From Amphiduros pacificus (taxonomy: Eukaryota; Annelida; Polychaeta; Phyllodocida; Hesionidae), in contig OX439011.1 in NCBI GenBank assembly GCA_949316495.1, forward strand, positions 23,905,995 through 23,969,994: DNA of 64,000 nt. Reading direction: 5' to 3'. Both the position numbers and the translations under genes were made by a program. Shown here piece by piece: positions 1 to 10,591 of this stretch. How positions within the stretch are numbered: the first letter of the stretch is position 1; each line of letters begins with the position of its first letter. The notes beneath the pieces are model-generated. The model saw only the letters and a list, made by a program, of their open reading frames with translations. It was not told where the DNA came from and searched no databases.

Positions 1-455
1 ATCAAAACCAAGATGGCCGAAAGTTGGTCAAATATTCTGTCAAAATCTCTGAAGGACATAACATGTAATATCATGTCTTGCAACAAGGCATTTTGGAACA
101 TATTTATAATAGACTGCCATATAGAGTTCCCAAGAGATTTAGTTGGCATCTTTTTCAAAGAATATGAAAATGCATATATAAATCAACCAGATAGGTCTTA
201 ATTGTGATCTCAGAGAAATGTCTATTGTTGGAGTCAACCCAATCTGTCTATTAAAGGTCTTTATATGATAAGATGATCAGGATAATAAAACTAGCCACTC
301 TCTGAATGTGATGTCATAGTGACTGTCCACAGATGAGCGCTCAAACATGCTGGGTATGATTTTACAGTGTTGATTTCAAATGATGTCATAATTATTGATT
401 GGAAATGAACATATTGATAACAATCAATTTTCGAGATTTGATGTCACCATCATTT
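1..455. other. Non-repetitive AT-rich sequence, no gene seen
   Basis: Only short shadow frames. It starts with AAGATGGCCG near 10 (YY1-like). The missing 3' exons of the channel-like gene are not here. Confidence 0.6.
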
Positions 456-884
456 GATATGACCCCCCAGTCAAGGCAAGATATGACCTCACAGTCAAGG
501 CAGGATATGACCTCCCAGTCAAGGCAGGATATGACCTCACAGTCAAGGCAAGATATGACCTCCCAGTCAAGGCAGGACATAACCTCACAGTCAAGGCAGG
601 ACATAACCTCACAGTCAAGGCAGGATATGACCTCCCAGTCAAGGCAGGATATGACCTCCCAGTCAAGGCAGGACATAACCTCACAGTCAAGGCAGGACAT
701 AACCTCACAGTCAAGGCAGGATATGACCTCACAGTCAAGGCAGGATATGACCTCCCAGTCAAGGCAGGATATGACCTCCCAGTCAAGGCAGGATATGACC
801 TCACAGTCAAGGCAGGGTATGACCTCACAGTCAAGGCAAGATATGACCTCACAGTCAAGGCAAAATATGACCTCACAGTCATGA
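456..884. repeat. Minisatellite, 24-bp unit, about 18 copies
   Basis: Unit GATATGACCTC(C/A)CAGTCA plus AGGCAG. Variants GACATAACC and GATATGACC are interleaved. The unit is a multiple of three, so long frames appear on both strands; they are not genes. Confidence 0.97.
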
Positions 885-1954
885 TATGGACATGATTAAA
901 TGCATGGCCTTAACATTAAATATTAAAGATGCTGTTATAAAGGTATCTAGCAGGAAGAAAAGTAGAGATATTAACAAATTTTAAAAATATATAAAACAAA
1001 ATATTAACAAATTAATAAAAATAAACAATGCAAAGTAAAATTACAACATCAATAGATTTAACCCAATAATTATAATCTTACAATATTTATATTTAGAACT
1101 TTTAAGCTTATGTGTTTAAATTACAATCAAAATTAAACAGCAATCAGAGATTGCTAGATGTCCCACCATGTTTAGAACATAATGTGTAAAACGGGTCATC
1201 ATATTGAATAATACTGCATTAATTTTATCATTCTTCTGCAAATATTGTCCTTTGTCAATAATAGGCTGCCATTATTTTATAATGGCAGCCTAAAACCAAA
1301 TGATGCAACGCGTCAGCCATTGCCACCATTGCAGAAACCAGAAGAGTAAATAAGTGGTAATCTTAAAATGGCGAACCGTTGTTTAAGCATGACTTTTCAG
1401 CTGGAATATCTTCATTGTTTGAAAATGTACATCATTGAAAGTAATACTAAATGCATAAAACTTTATACACGCAGAAGGCACAGTAGATGTGGTATGTACG
1501 CTTTGTTTTGTAAGGAGAACTCTGATATGGGCCAAACAAAATGTGAACAAGTTGAAGCAGTATACATGTAGAATATGTTAACAAGAAAGAGCGTCTGTGC
1601 CATGTTGATTGCTTGGTAGAAAGTAATATGTCTCACCTTCCGGTGGGACATAATTAGAAAATAGAGACATTTTTTTAGACAAAATAGAGACACTTATTGT
1701 TGTATAGATGGGCATGGCAAAATAGAAGATCAGTATTGCAGAAGAGTTAAAGAGAGTCTGTAGTGATGCAGTTGAACTTTGAATTAATTATGAGCTTTAG
1801 AAATTGATTCCACGTAATTTAAGGGCCTTTTCTGAACTTTTTTGACTCCAAGGATTTTTAAAAAATCAGCCATATGAGCTTGACAGAGCATATTGTCTCT
1901 TATAAATCACTTTTCTTTCTATTCATTCTTTCTGCATATGCCACGAGTGCCAAC
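885..1954. other. AT-rich intronic or 3'-flanking sequence
   Basis: Poly-A/T tracts and a small inverted repeat at 1260-1295 (TAGGCTGCCATTATTTTATA with its mirror AATGGCAGCCTA). No exon or conserved domain found. Confidence 0.55.
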
Positions 1955-2065
1955 CAGACAAAAGTGGAGCGGCCAACATCACAAATCAAAATGCAAACAG
2001 TTGTAATAATTTTCATTAGTGGAGCGGCCAACATATCAAATCAAATCAAATCAAATCAAATCAAT
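1955..2065 (+). mobile_element. 3' end of a retroposon with a pentamer tail
   Basis: CAGACAAAAGTGGAGCGGCC occurs at 1956, and GTGGAGCGGCCAACATATCA recurs near 2020, followed by (ATCAA)n up to 2065. The same word plus tail occurs at 25.05 kb. A shared terminal word with a simple pentamer tail points to the 3' terminus of a LINE or SINE family. Confidence 0.5.
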
Positions 2066-2270
2066 GTAGGGGCCAGCAACAGACTTGTATTATGACAATT
2101 ACACATTGATTTGGGATGGTGCATTTCATATCTCCTCTCGTGCGTTAGCTTTCAGAGGCTCTTGAGTGCCATGACCCTTTTATAACAGCAAAAGACATAA
2201 ATTGACTGTGAAATGCACACAAATAATACAACTAACACAAAAGGAATTAACAACATCATCAGTTACCAAC

Positions 2271-2378
2271 CTGCTGATCTACAAAGGTTTGAACGTTTAT
2301 ACCGCTCATTTCGTTTTCGTCTGGAATGATGTCGATTTCAGTATCTGGTCTCTCGCTAGTTATTGTGACTGTGAGGTC
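2271..2378 (-). CDS. Internal exon, ligand-binding domain strand 7 onward
   Basis: The exon has 36 codons, from acceptor TTTGTTCCAG|GAC (exon base 2378) to donor CAGCAG|GTTGGT (exon base 2271), phase 0 at both ends. It reads DLTVTITSERPDTEIDIIPD and ends GINVQTFVDQQ. It continues the beta strand right after the FPLDVQ of the previous exon, as in channel ligand-binding domains. The remaining loop C strands and any transmembrane segments should lie left of position 1. I found no further exon in 1-2270, so the gene is cut by the window edge, or the next intron is over 2.2 kb. Confidence 0.85.
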
Positions 2379-2848
2379 CTGGAACAAATTTGACATGCAT
2401 CTTATCACAACATTTTTCATTGTTTTTTTTAAAAATATTCTTATCAAAAACAAACAGAAAAGAAAAAAGAAAAGTGATAAAATCACCTGATATTTGTAAC
2501 AAATATAGGAAAATAAAAATGTCAATTTTGAATAGATATTTTTTGGAAAATTTTGGAATAATAGGGAATATACAATTAATAACAAGCTCAGGTCCTTTTT
2601 GCTTTTTTGAATGTTATAATAATTATTATGCTTCAAATCACTCATTATATCAAATAAAATCAAAATCTGCCAACTCATCTTCTCTGTGACTTAGCAATAG
2701 CAATACTGGTGGAAACCCAGGCACTTTAATTCATTCAATAAATAAATTTAACAATTCTTCATTTTTTTTGTTTTGTCTGTAAATTTTTTTAAAAATATTT
2801 CCTCATATTTTTGCCTTTATCTGTAAACACATTATAAAGTCTACCTAC

Positions 2849-3046
2849 CTGCACATCTAATGGAAAGTCATTGAGTTCCAGGTTTTCCATGAACACCCCT
2901 CGTACTCTTCGTCGCTCGAGAATATAGGCTTCGCCTCGGCTATTACTCGTGGCGGTCTGCCACGTCGCTTCTTTAGTTTCACTTAATATATTGTCTATGT
3001 ACAACAGTGGGTTCCAATACCTATCCAGGTCCACCCGCTTCAACTC
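2849..3046 (-). CDS. Internal exon, ligand-binding domain core with degenerate Cys-loop
   Basis: The exon has 66 codons, from acceptor TTGTTTTATTTCAG|GAG (exon base 3046) to donor GTGCAG|GTAGGT (exon base 2849), phase 0 at both ends. It opens ELKRVDLDRYWNPLLYIDN, which corresponds to the loop A W-x-P-x-x-x-x-x-N pattern of channel ligand-binding domains. It ends RGVFMENLELNDFPLDVQ, which is the FPxD core of the Cys-loop. In the classic loop, cysteines sit 7 residues before and 7 after the F; here those positions are E and L (the L is in the next exon), so the disulfide cannot form. Cys-less members are known in prokaryotes and in divergent invertebrate branches. This is the most diagnostic exon of the gene. 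Confidence 0.88.
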
Positions 3047-3390
3047 CTGAAATAAAACAACCAATGACATTCAAACTTGTAAAGGTCATGACCTTTCTTT
3101 TTTTTAGTACTCAGGTTATATTTATATCAAAATTAGTCACATTCACTGAAATGAATGGGTATCTTTGAAATCATTTAATATTCATATTCACAATGTGTGT
3201 GTGCAACGCCACTGCTCAAGGATGCTAACAGCTTCCCAATAATATCTTGTGACTATGTAAAAGTGAATCTAAATTGGCCATAAGTAATGCTTTAATTGTG
3301 TCAATATTTCCATTCTTTAATTCTATTCTTTGATCTTTGACCCTTATCTCAAAAACCTTTGACCTTAACCTCTGTTGACCATTGACCTTT

Positions 3391-3500
3391 ACCTTCATTG
3401 ATATTTGACCCTTATTTGCATAAACACTGACCCTTACCTCCATTGACCTTCATTGATCTTTGACCCTTATTTGCATAACCATTGACCCTTACCTCCATTG
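3391..3500. repeat. 55-bp tandem duplication overlapping an exon donor
   Basis: Units 3391-3445 and 3446-3500 both start ACCTTCATTGAT and end CCCTTACCTCCATTG, with about four differences. The right unit includes the last 8 bases of the exon at 3493-3621 and its splice donor. The left unit carries an identical donor context. Confidence 0.85.
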
Positions 3501-3621
3501 TTCGGCCATCCAAAGCAGGCTCCCTCCATTTTGCTTGTATGAATGTGTCAGCACTGTACTGTTCTTTCAATGTATCAATTTCTCCTATTTTCAGAAACAC
3601 TACACGCAGTTCCACTATTAC
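3493..3621 (-). CDS. Internal exon, ligand-binding domain strands 1-2 (channel-like protein)
   Basis: The exon has 43 codons, from acceptor TGTTTCCAG|G (exon base 3621) to donor CAATGGAG|GTAAGG (exon base 3493), phase 0 at both ends. It reads VIVELRVVFLKIGEIDTL, then an alternating strand ending FIQAKWREPALDG. The W-R-E-P block matches the loop D/strand 2 tryptophan region of pentameric ligand-gated channels, where the pattern is a hydrophobic strand followed by W and a basic or acidic residue. The last eight bases and the donor lie inside a 55-bp tandem duplication, so a second copy of the donor sits in the following intron. Strand, phase and content link it to the exon at 2849-3046. Confidence 0.85.
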
Positions 3622-4028
3622 CTGGAAACAAACAGAAACTCAGCAATTAAGACTATGCTTAGATGTGATGATTTTGGCACAGAACTAAAAGGAAATTTGA
3701 TAAAATGAACAGTTACCACATATTATTGAAGTAATAGGTATCATGCAAAAATCTTCTATTTTTTTTTACCTCATTTGATATTTTTCCCTTTTGTTTTTTG
3801 AGAAGATGTTATTGCTCTTTTCCCTAACACAAGATTTATGTTTGGAATGACACATAAATTCACAAGGGCCTCCCTTATTAAAACTTTAAAACTATTAACA
3901 AGGCATCTATCTTGCTAAAAAATTGTAAGTTTTGTCACCCCTCATTTGCGTATTGGCTGCATGGCTAAATTGTCTGTTATATAAATTAAAATAAAAAATA
4001 GTTGGAAATCTCTCTAGGCAATGAATAC

Positions 4029-4051
4029 AGTCTTATATATATATATATATA
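4029..4051. repeat. (TA)n microsatellite
   Basis: About ten TA units within the large intron. Confidence 0.9.
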
Positions 4052-4694
4052 GAATACGATCTGGCATTCTTTGTTGATTTAAATAAGTTCAGGATTGTGG
4101 TTATGCTTTCTGTTTCATTTGTAGTTGTCTCATGTCTGCCTGTCTATCTGTGAGGTTGTCAGGGAGGCACCTCACGTCTGGCATATGTTTGGGACTGTGT
4201 GTGGGGAGACAAGCTGAAATGTGATCCACCCAGCCTACTGCAGGATCAAAGTTTACAAGGTGATCTGTTTCAGACAAACAGGTGTGGACAATTGTGTTAA
4301 AAAAACATCAGTGCGTTATGGTCTGAATTTATAACAATGAAACATAAATGGTTGTAAACATCTTGTACACAAAAATAAACAGTATCCCAAGCCCTTAAAA
4401 TCAATTCTTCAATATAAACATTTGAGAGATCTTTATAGTAGCTATGAATTAAGTGAAATGAAATGTGTAGTCTCTCAGGATGAAGACAAGCCTCAGCTGA
4501 TTCACAAAAAAAATCCAAAAAATAAAATGTCAGTAAAAACTACAAAATCAAAGTTTTATTTCCTTAAGCTTTAATTAATAAAATCTATTTTGGGGGGAAA
4601 AATGTCTTGCTACACAGACCACAATATAAATTATGTCAGGGTTTTTCCACACCATCCCCTTTTCACTCATTGTTAACATGACCTGGAACATCCA

Positions 4695-4740
4695 GTCAGA
4701 AAAATCATCATCATCATTATCATCATCATCATCATCACCA
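4695..4740. repeat. (ATC)n microsatellite
   Basis: ATC units with one ATT interruption; creates a Met/Asp run in the shadow frames. Confidence 0.93.
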
Positions 4741-5290
4741 AACAATGAAAAGGCACCCTAAACATGCACTTCTCAATAGAAATTGTAACTTTGATGAATA
4801 ACCCCATGACATATTTAACAACTTGCTGGCAAAGTGCACAGCTGAGTGTGGTGGCAATACACAGCAAAGTAACAACGTAAAATGTGTTTACACGATCAAC
4901 AGACCCTTTTTATATCATAGTTTGCTTACGTGAGTCTCCGTTGACTCTGTGGCTGTGGTCTGGCAGAGTTTTCCCCAAGGGAAAACCACACACAGCCTAG
5001 AGCAGGTACCAATCAGAGACACAACAGGAGCCACACATTGATTGATTGATAGGAAAATCCACACATTGTTTGATTGATATGAAAAATAAATTAAGAATTT
5101 TATTTGTATAAGGCCCAAAAATAATCAGTGATAAAAAACAAAAATAATTCAGCATCATTGGAATAAGCAGGAGTAATTCTATAAACTTTTGATCTGACAG
5201 CATTTTGTCCTACAGTATTTTATATTGTGGATAATCTGTCTAATGTGGCAAATTGCTTCACTTAACATCTCTTAATAGACATGTGTAATC

Positions 5291-5805
5291 ATGACCTCAC
5301 ATCCAGGTGGCACCACCCATGCCTTCTACTCCCTCATCACGACCTCACATCCAGATGGCACCACCCATGCCTTCTATTCCCTCATCATGACCCCACATCC
5401 AGGTGGCACCACCCATGCCTTCTATTACCTCATCATGACCCCACATCCAGGTGGCACCACCCATACCTTCTATTCCCTCATCATGACCTCACATCCAGGT
5501 GGCACCACCCATGCCTTCTATTACCTCATCATGACCCCACATCCAGGTGGCACCACCCATACCTTCTATTCCCTCACAATGACCTCACATCCAGGTGGCA
5601 CCACCCATACCTTCTATTACCTCATCATGACCTCATAACCAGATGGCACCATTCATATATTTTTTCTATTCCCTCACAATGACCTCACATCCAGATGGCA
5701 CCACCCATGCCTTCTATTACCTCATCATGACCTCATAACCAGATGGCACCACCCATGCCTTCTATTACCTCATCATGACCTCACATCCAGGTGGCACCAC
5801 CCATG
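5291..5805. repeat. Minisatellite, 48-bp unit, about 11 copies
   Basis: Unit begins ATGACCTCACATCCAGGTGG, continues with CACCACCCATGCCTTCTA and ends in TTCCCTCATC or TTACCTCATC. The A/G and CC/TC variants are distributed in blocks. Confidence 0.97.
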
Positions 5806-6131
5806 TAATATATGGGTCAAATTATCATCAAGAAAGTCTACCAACATGAAGAACATATTAACAAAATTACATGAAGATCATCTCAAATATTTTCGGCATG
5901 TTTTTTCTTTGTACCAAATGTTTTTTCTTTGTACCAAAGTACCAAAATGTACCCCCTCAGTTACGTATCAATTTCCTCGGCGATGTTGACACACCTTAAC
6001 ATGAAAATATTCTCACAAAAAAAAGATCCATTTGTGATTCCAACATAACAAATGCAGCCAAATGCTGGAAAAATAATGTCTTATTTCCTGCAGGCATGGA
6101 CGTCTGACTCAGATTTATTTGCATTTCTCTC

Positions 6132-6330
6132 ATCAGTTGACGTCAAAAATCTATATGGTCACGCAAGAACGTAACTAAATGTGTGACTATATTTTGATAT
6201 CCATGAGATCTGCATGACAATGTAGCACTACACGACACCATGATCAGATAGGATCATGCTATAGCCATGCCTGACCTTATACAGTCACATTTATGCATGA
6301 CCCAATAGACTTTTGTCTCAGACTGCTGAT
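6132..6330. mobile_element. Short inverted-repeat element (MITE-like), copy 1
   Basis: The left part (ATCAG..GTCAAAAATCTATATGGTCA) and the reverse complement of the right part (ATCAG..ACAAAAGTCTATTGGGTCA, then TGCATAAATGTGAC) form imperfect inverted repeats of about 45 bp. The centre is not coding. The left end is shared with the element at 33.7 kb. Confidence 0.55.
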
Positions 6331-7289
6331 AGATTTGAGAACACCCAGGCCCCATGTTATGGAGGCCTATGATAATCATAATGTGCTCAATGAGAATTTG
6401 ATTGCAAGTATTGCAGGCAAAATAATGTGAGAAATTACCACACTTGGCGTGAGTTGCTCGTATTTCATCTTAACGGCTCTCAGCGGACGTTGCTCACTTT
6501 GTTAGTGCCGAGGCTTAGTGGCCACGGATAACATACTTATGATCATATTTGTGTTGTGTTGTAGCTCTGTCAGTGGGATTGGTCGCCAGAACGAGGCGGC
6601 GGCTTATTTTTCTGTATGAAGAAGTGGCATTACAATTAATAGTGTGAAGAGAGCTCTCAAGTAAAAAATAATATGATGAAGATTATAAATTCTTAAAAAG
6701 AGAACATTTAATGATTATTCCTTGCTGTTGTCAATATGACTGACCCTGGAGGAAGAATGCAATAATATTTGACAGATCACTGTTATCATGTAATAGGAAA
6801 ACACTTTGATGGTGAGTGAAAAAAGTAGGTCACAGAGTGAGCAAAGTAAAAGTAGGTCAGAAAGAGTGAAGTAAAAGTAGGTCAGAGTGAGTACAGCAAA
6901 AGTAGGTCACAGAGTAAGTAGAGTTTAACTTGTCTGTGTTCATCATAACTGTACTGAATTAATAATCAAACTAGACTGAACCAGAGGTAGAGCTGGATTT
7001 ATCAAGAAATATAATGAATCCATTCATTAAATATTTCAGATCTTATAAGACTAAATAAGAGATTTTATTTAACTTCGTCAAAGCTGATTATGAAACGATG
7101 AAAAAATACTTGATTAAATGAACACAAGACTGAATCAGAGCTAACACTGGCTTGATTCAGAGATAACTATACAAATAAAATAAAACTTGCTTTAAATCAG
7201 AGAAAAAACAATATACTCCCTTAAACCACAGGTAATAGTTGTTGTATCAGAGAAAAATTACCAAAACCGATACTGTTAGCTAAAATCAA
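6331..7289. other. Unique sequence, partly CpG-bearing
   Basis: 6440-6610 has higher GC than its surroundings (GCGGACGTTGC, ACGAGGCGGCGGC) and may be a conserved noncoding element. The rest is AT-rich; a four-copy repeat lies at 6821-6924. Confidence 0.4.
6821..6924. repeat. Short tandem repeat, 25-28 bp unit, four copies
   Basis: AAAGTAGGTCA(CA)GAGTGAG recurs four times with small length changes. Confidence 0.85.
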
Positions 7290-7830
7290 ATGTAGCTTGA
7301 ATGAGATATGATTGTAGCTTGAATCAAAGATTTAACTGGCTTTATTCAGACATAACATGGCTTGAAAGAGATATATTTCTAGCTTAAATTAGATTTAAAC
7401 ATAGTTTGAAACAGAGATATTTCTAGCTTAAATGATATAAATCTGGCTTGAATCAAATATTATACAAGCTGAAATTAGATATTTATAAATGTACTTTGAA
7501 TCAGAAATGGTATAAGCTTAAATCAGATATAAAACATAGCTTGAATCAGGGATAATAATACAAGCTGAAACCAGTTATAAACATAGCTTAAAACAGTTGT
7601 CAACATAGCTTGAATCAGAGATAATAAACTTTAAACAGATACAAATGTAGCTTGAGTATAAGCTTGAGTATAAGCTTAGCTTGAATCAGTGATAATACAA
7701 GTATAATCAAATATAAATCACATAAAAATGTAGCTTGAATCTGGGATAATAAAAACTTGAATCAGATATGAACCTAGCTTGAACCACATAGAAATGTAGC
7801 TTGAACCAGGGATGATACTAGCTTAATTCA
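7290..7830. repeat. Degenerate AT-rich tandem repeat
   Basis: TAGCTTGAATCAGAGATAA-like units of about 28-40 bp recur irregularly. It is strongly diverged compared with the other arrays. Confidence 0.7.
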
Positions 7831-8942
7831 GATGGAGATGTTGGAGGACATAACCTACCCTGCCCCGTGGCTCCACCTAGTAGTTTGGTTTCTGGCTGCC
7901 TCCCGGTATATTTAGCAGGTATAGGCTTTCCTGCTCACTATATATAGGGGGCTGGTGGTTATTTCTGACAACAGACGAGCTATTGGCCTCGTGTCATGAT
8001 GGTTGGATCAATTCTCTTCATTTTTGATCAATTCTCATTGTTTTCTACCAATCATTTTTTTTTTCGCCATTCAAATTTACAAATATCCACTCATAATTAA
8101 CAGATCTGACCTCAATAAGAATTCTGGGTATTTTGATCTTTTTGGCATAATATGTAATTGCATTGACTATCTGTTGCTGTAAGAAATGAGAATTGAGAAA
8201 ACAAGTAACCATTTCCTTGCATCAAATAAGTATTATAAAAGAAATTATTACCATCAAATATTAATTTTCAGAATCATATGTAAGATGATTGAATTAATAC
8301 TTAAATCTAAGATGACTGACATGATCATAGTTCTTTGTTTTAGTCACTGTATCTGACTTATCTCTAATCTAGTTCACCTTAACTGTCCTATTTCCAATCT
8401 AGGTTGCTGTAACTAACCTATTTCCATTCTAGGTCACCATAGCTGTCCTATTTCCAATCTAGGTCACTGTAATTGACCTATTTCTGATCTAGTTTGCTGT
8501 AAATGACCTATTCCCAATCTAGGTCACCGGAACTGACCTATTTCCAATCTATGTGAGCAAATGAATAGAGAACTGAATATTAAAAAGATGAGAAGTAATA
8601 GAAGCATGTGTGAAAAAGTTTAAAATGCTTGATTTTCTTACCCAATTATCTCCTGTTACCTTACTAGACATATATATATATATAACACCTTGAATAATGA
8701 ATCTAGTATCTGGATAAAAAGGATATTCACCAATAAAATATTTTTATCAAAACTGTACATAGAGTGAAATGCTTATTTATGTGGCAAGTAACAATGCCGA
8801 GTGAATGAGTTGGGATAGGATACTGCAGACACTAAACATGACAATAGATTTCTCTGTTCTATATCTTTGTCTTACCAAATGGAATACCATGGACTTGACA
8901 CCTCCAGAGTTCCAATCATTTCATGACACAGAGTGTAACTCC
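7831..8942. other. Unique sequence with a TATA-like word
   Basis: 7850-7990 is GC-richer and carries CACTATATATAGGGGGC at about 7937. No downstream coding frame supports a promoter. The remainder is AT-rich except the repeat at 8342-8552. Confidence 0.4.
8342..8552. repeat. Minisatellite, 30-31 bp unit, about 7 copies
   Basis: Unit GTCACTGTAACTGACCTATT followed by TCCAATCTAG, moderately diverged between copies. Confidence 0.85.
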
Positions 8943-9436
8943 CACTGGACCACTGGATTATACACTGGGCCAATGGATTATACATTGGACCGCTGGGTTG
9001 TACATTGGACCACTGGATTATACACTGGACCACTGGATTATACATTGGACCACTGGATTATACACTGGACCACTGGATTATACACTGGACCACTGGATTA
9101 TACACTGGACCACTGGATTATACATTGGACCACTGGATTATACACGGGACCACTGGATTATACACTGGACCACTGGATTATACATTGGACCACTGGATTA
9201 TACATTGGACCACTGGATTATACACTGGACCACTGGATTATACATTGGACCACTGGATTATACATTGGACCACTGGATTATACACTGGACCACTGGATTA
9301 TACACTGGACCACTGGATTATACACTGGACAACTGGATTATACACTGGACCACTGGATTATACACTGGACCACTGGATTATACATTGGACCACTGGATTA
9401 TACACTGGACCACTGGATTATACACTGGACCACTGG
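8943..9436. repeat. Minisatellite, 20-bp unit, about 25 copies
   Basis: Unit CACTGGATTATACACTGGAC with a C/T variant (CACTGG/CATTGG). It joins the 59-bp array without any spacer at 9436. Confidence 0.98.
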
Positions 9437-10246
9437 AGAGGGTACAAGGAGGTTCACATTGACGTGTGCACTACAAGAGTGGGTCTGGGGGGAAGAGAGG
9501 GTACAAGGGGGTTCATATTGACGTGTGCACTACAAGAGTGGGTCTGGGGGGAAGAGAGGGTACAAGGGGGTTCACATTGACGTGTGCACTACAAGAGTGG
9601 GTCTGGGGGGAAGAGAGGGTACAAGGGGGTTCATATTAACGTGTGCACTACGAGAGTGGGTCTGGGGGGAAGAGAGGGTACAAGGAGGTTCACTTTGACG
9701 TGTGTACTACAAGAGTGTGTCTGGGGGGAAGAGAGGGTACAAGGAGGTTCACATTGACGTGTGTACAACAAGAGTGGGTCTGGGGGGAAGAGAGGGTACA
9801 AGGGGGTTCACATTGACGTGTGCACTACGAGAGTGGGTCTGGGGGGAAGAGAGGGTACAAGGGGGTTCATATTGACGTGTGCACTACAAGAGTGGGTCTG
9901 GGGGGAAGAGAGGGTACAAGGGGGTTCACATTGATTAGTTCACTACAAGAGTGGGTCTGGGGGGAAGAGAGGGTACAAGGGGGTTCATATTGACGTGTGC
10001 ACTATAAGAGTGGGTCTGGGGGAAGAGAGGGTACAAGGAGGTTCACATTGACGTGTGTACTACAAGAGTGGGTCTGGGGGGAAGAGAGGGTACAAGGGGG
10101 TTCACATTGACGTGTGCACTACAAGAGTGGGTCTGGGGGGAAGAGAGGGTACAAGGGGGTTCATATTGACGTATGCACTACAAGAGTGGGTCTGGGGGGA
10201 AGAGAGGGTACAAGGGGGTTCACATTGACGTGTGCACTACAAGAGT
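9436..10246. repeat. Minisatellite, 59-bp unit, about 14 copies
   Basis: Unit starts GAGAGGGTACAAGGGGGTTC, continues with CATTGACGTGTGCACTACAA and ends GAGTGGGTCTGGGGGGAA. It is very homogeneous and G-rich on the plus strand. Confidence 0.98.
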
Positions 10247-10254
10247 ATGTTGGG

Positions 10255-10420
10255 GTCGGAATCTTGCGGTGAGGCAGCCACACTGACTTGTGCTCTACAT
10301 GTGTTGTAGGTTCAAGCCTGGCTCACAATGAACTGTTGTCCCTGCAAATTCTCACCAGACGTGTGTATGTCAGTCACTGCATGCTTGCAATGATGCAGCG
10401 TGTGTAACGTATCAAAACCA
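10255..10420 (+). mobile_element. tRNA-derived SINE-like fragment between two minisatellites
   Basis: TTGCGGTGAGGC (10264-10275) resembles an A box. GGTTCAAGCCT (10309-10319) is a good B box about 34 nt later. The fragment sits between the 59-bp and 55-bp arrays. Its ends are not resolved. Confidence 0.4.
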
Positions 10421-10591
10421 CATGGGACCAGTCAAAAAATATCACCAGGGCTGAGTCACCCTGGGACGGTTTATCCTTTGAGACAGTGGAATGTAATATA
10501 TACCCCACTGTATGGATGTCCCTGCCATTCTGACCTATAGAGGCAAGGCATTGAGAGAGTAATAGAGATATAGTATAAAAAAATATACTCT

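Larger units (their letters stand above)
3622..5290. other. Unique intron sequence with microsatellites
   Basis: Start of the large intron next to the second recognised exon. Apart from the TA and ATC tracts it holds no recognised element. A doubled CACACATTGATTGATTG-like block occurs at 5030-5080. Confidence 0.55.

Noticed and set aside
392-884. Frames of 102-161 codons (MTSQSRQD repeats)
   Set aside because: Explained by the 24-bp array.
7930-7990. TATATATAG as a promoter
   Set aside because: No downstream frame or initiator word; TA-rich words are common in the window.
8805-9580. Frames of 179-238 codons (LDYTLDHW repeats)
   Set aside because: Explained by the 20-bp array; three frames encode the same repeat string.
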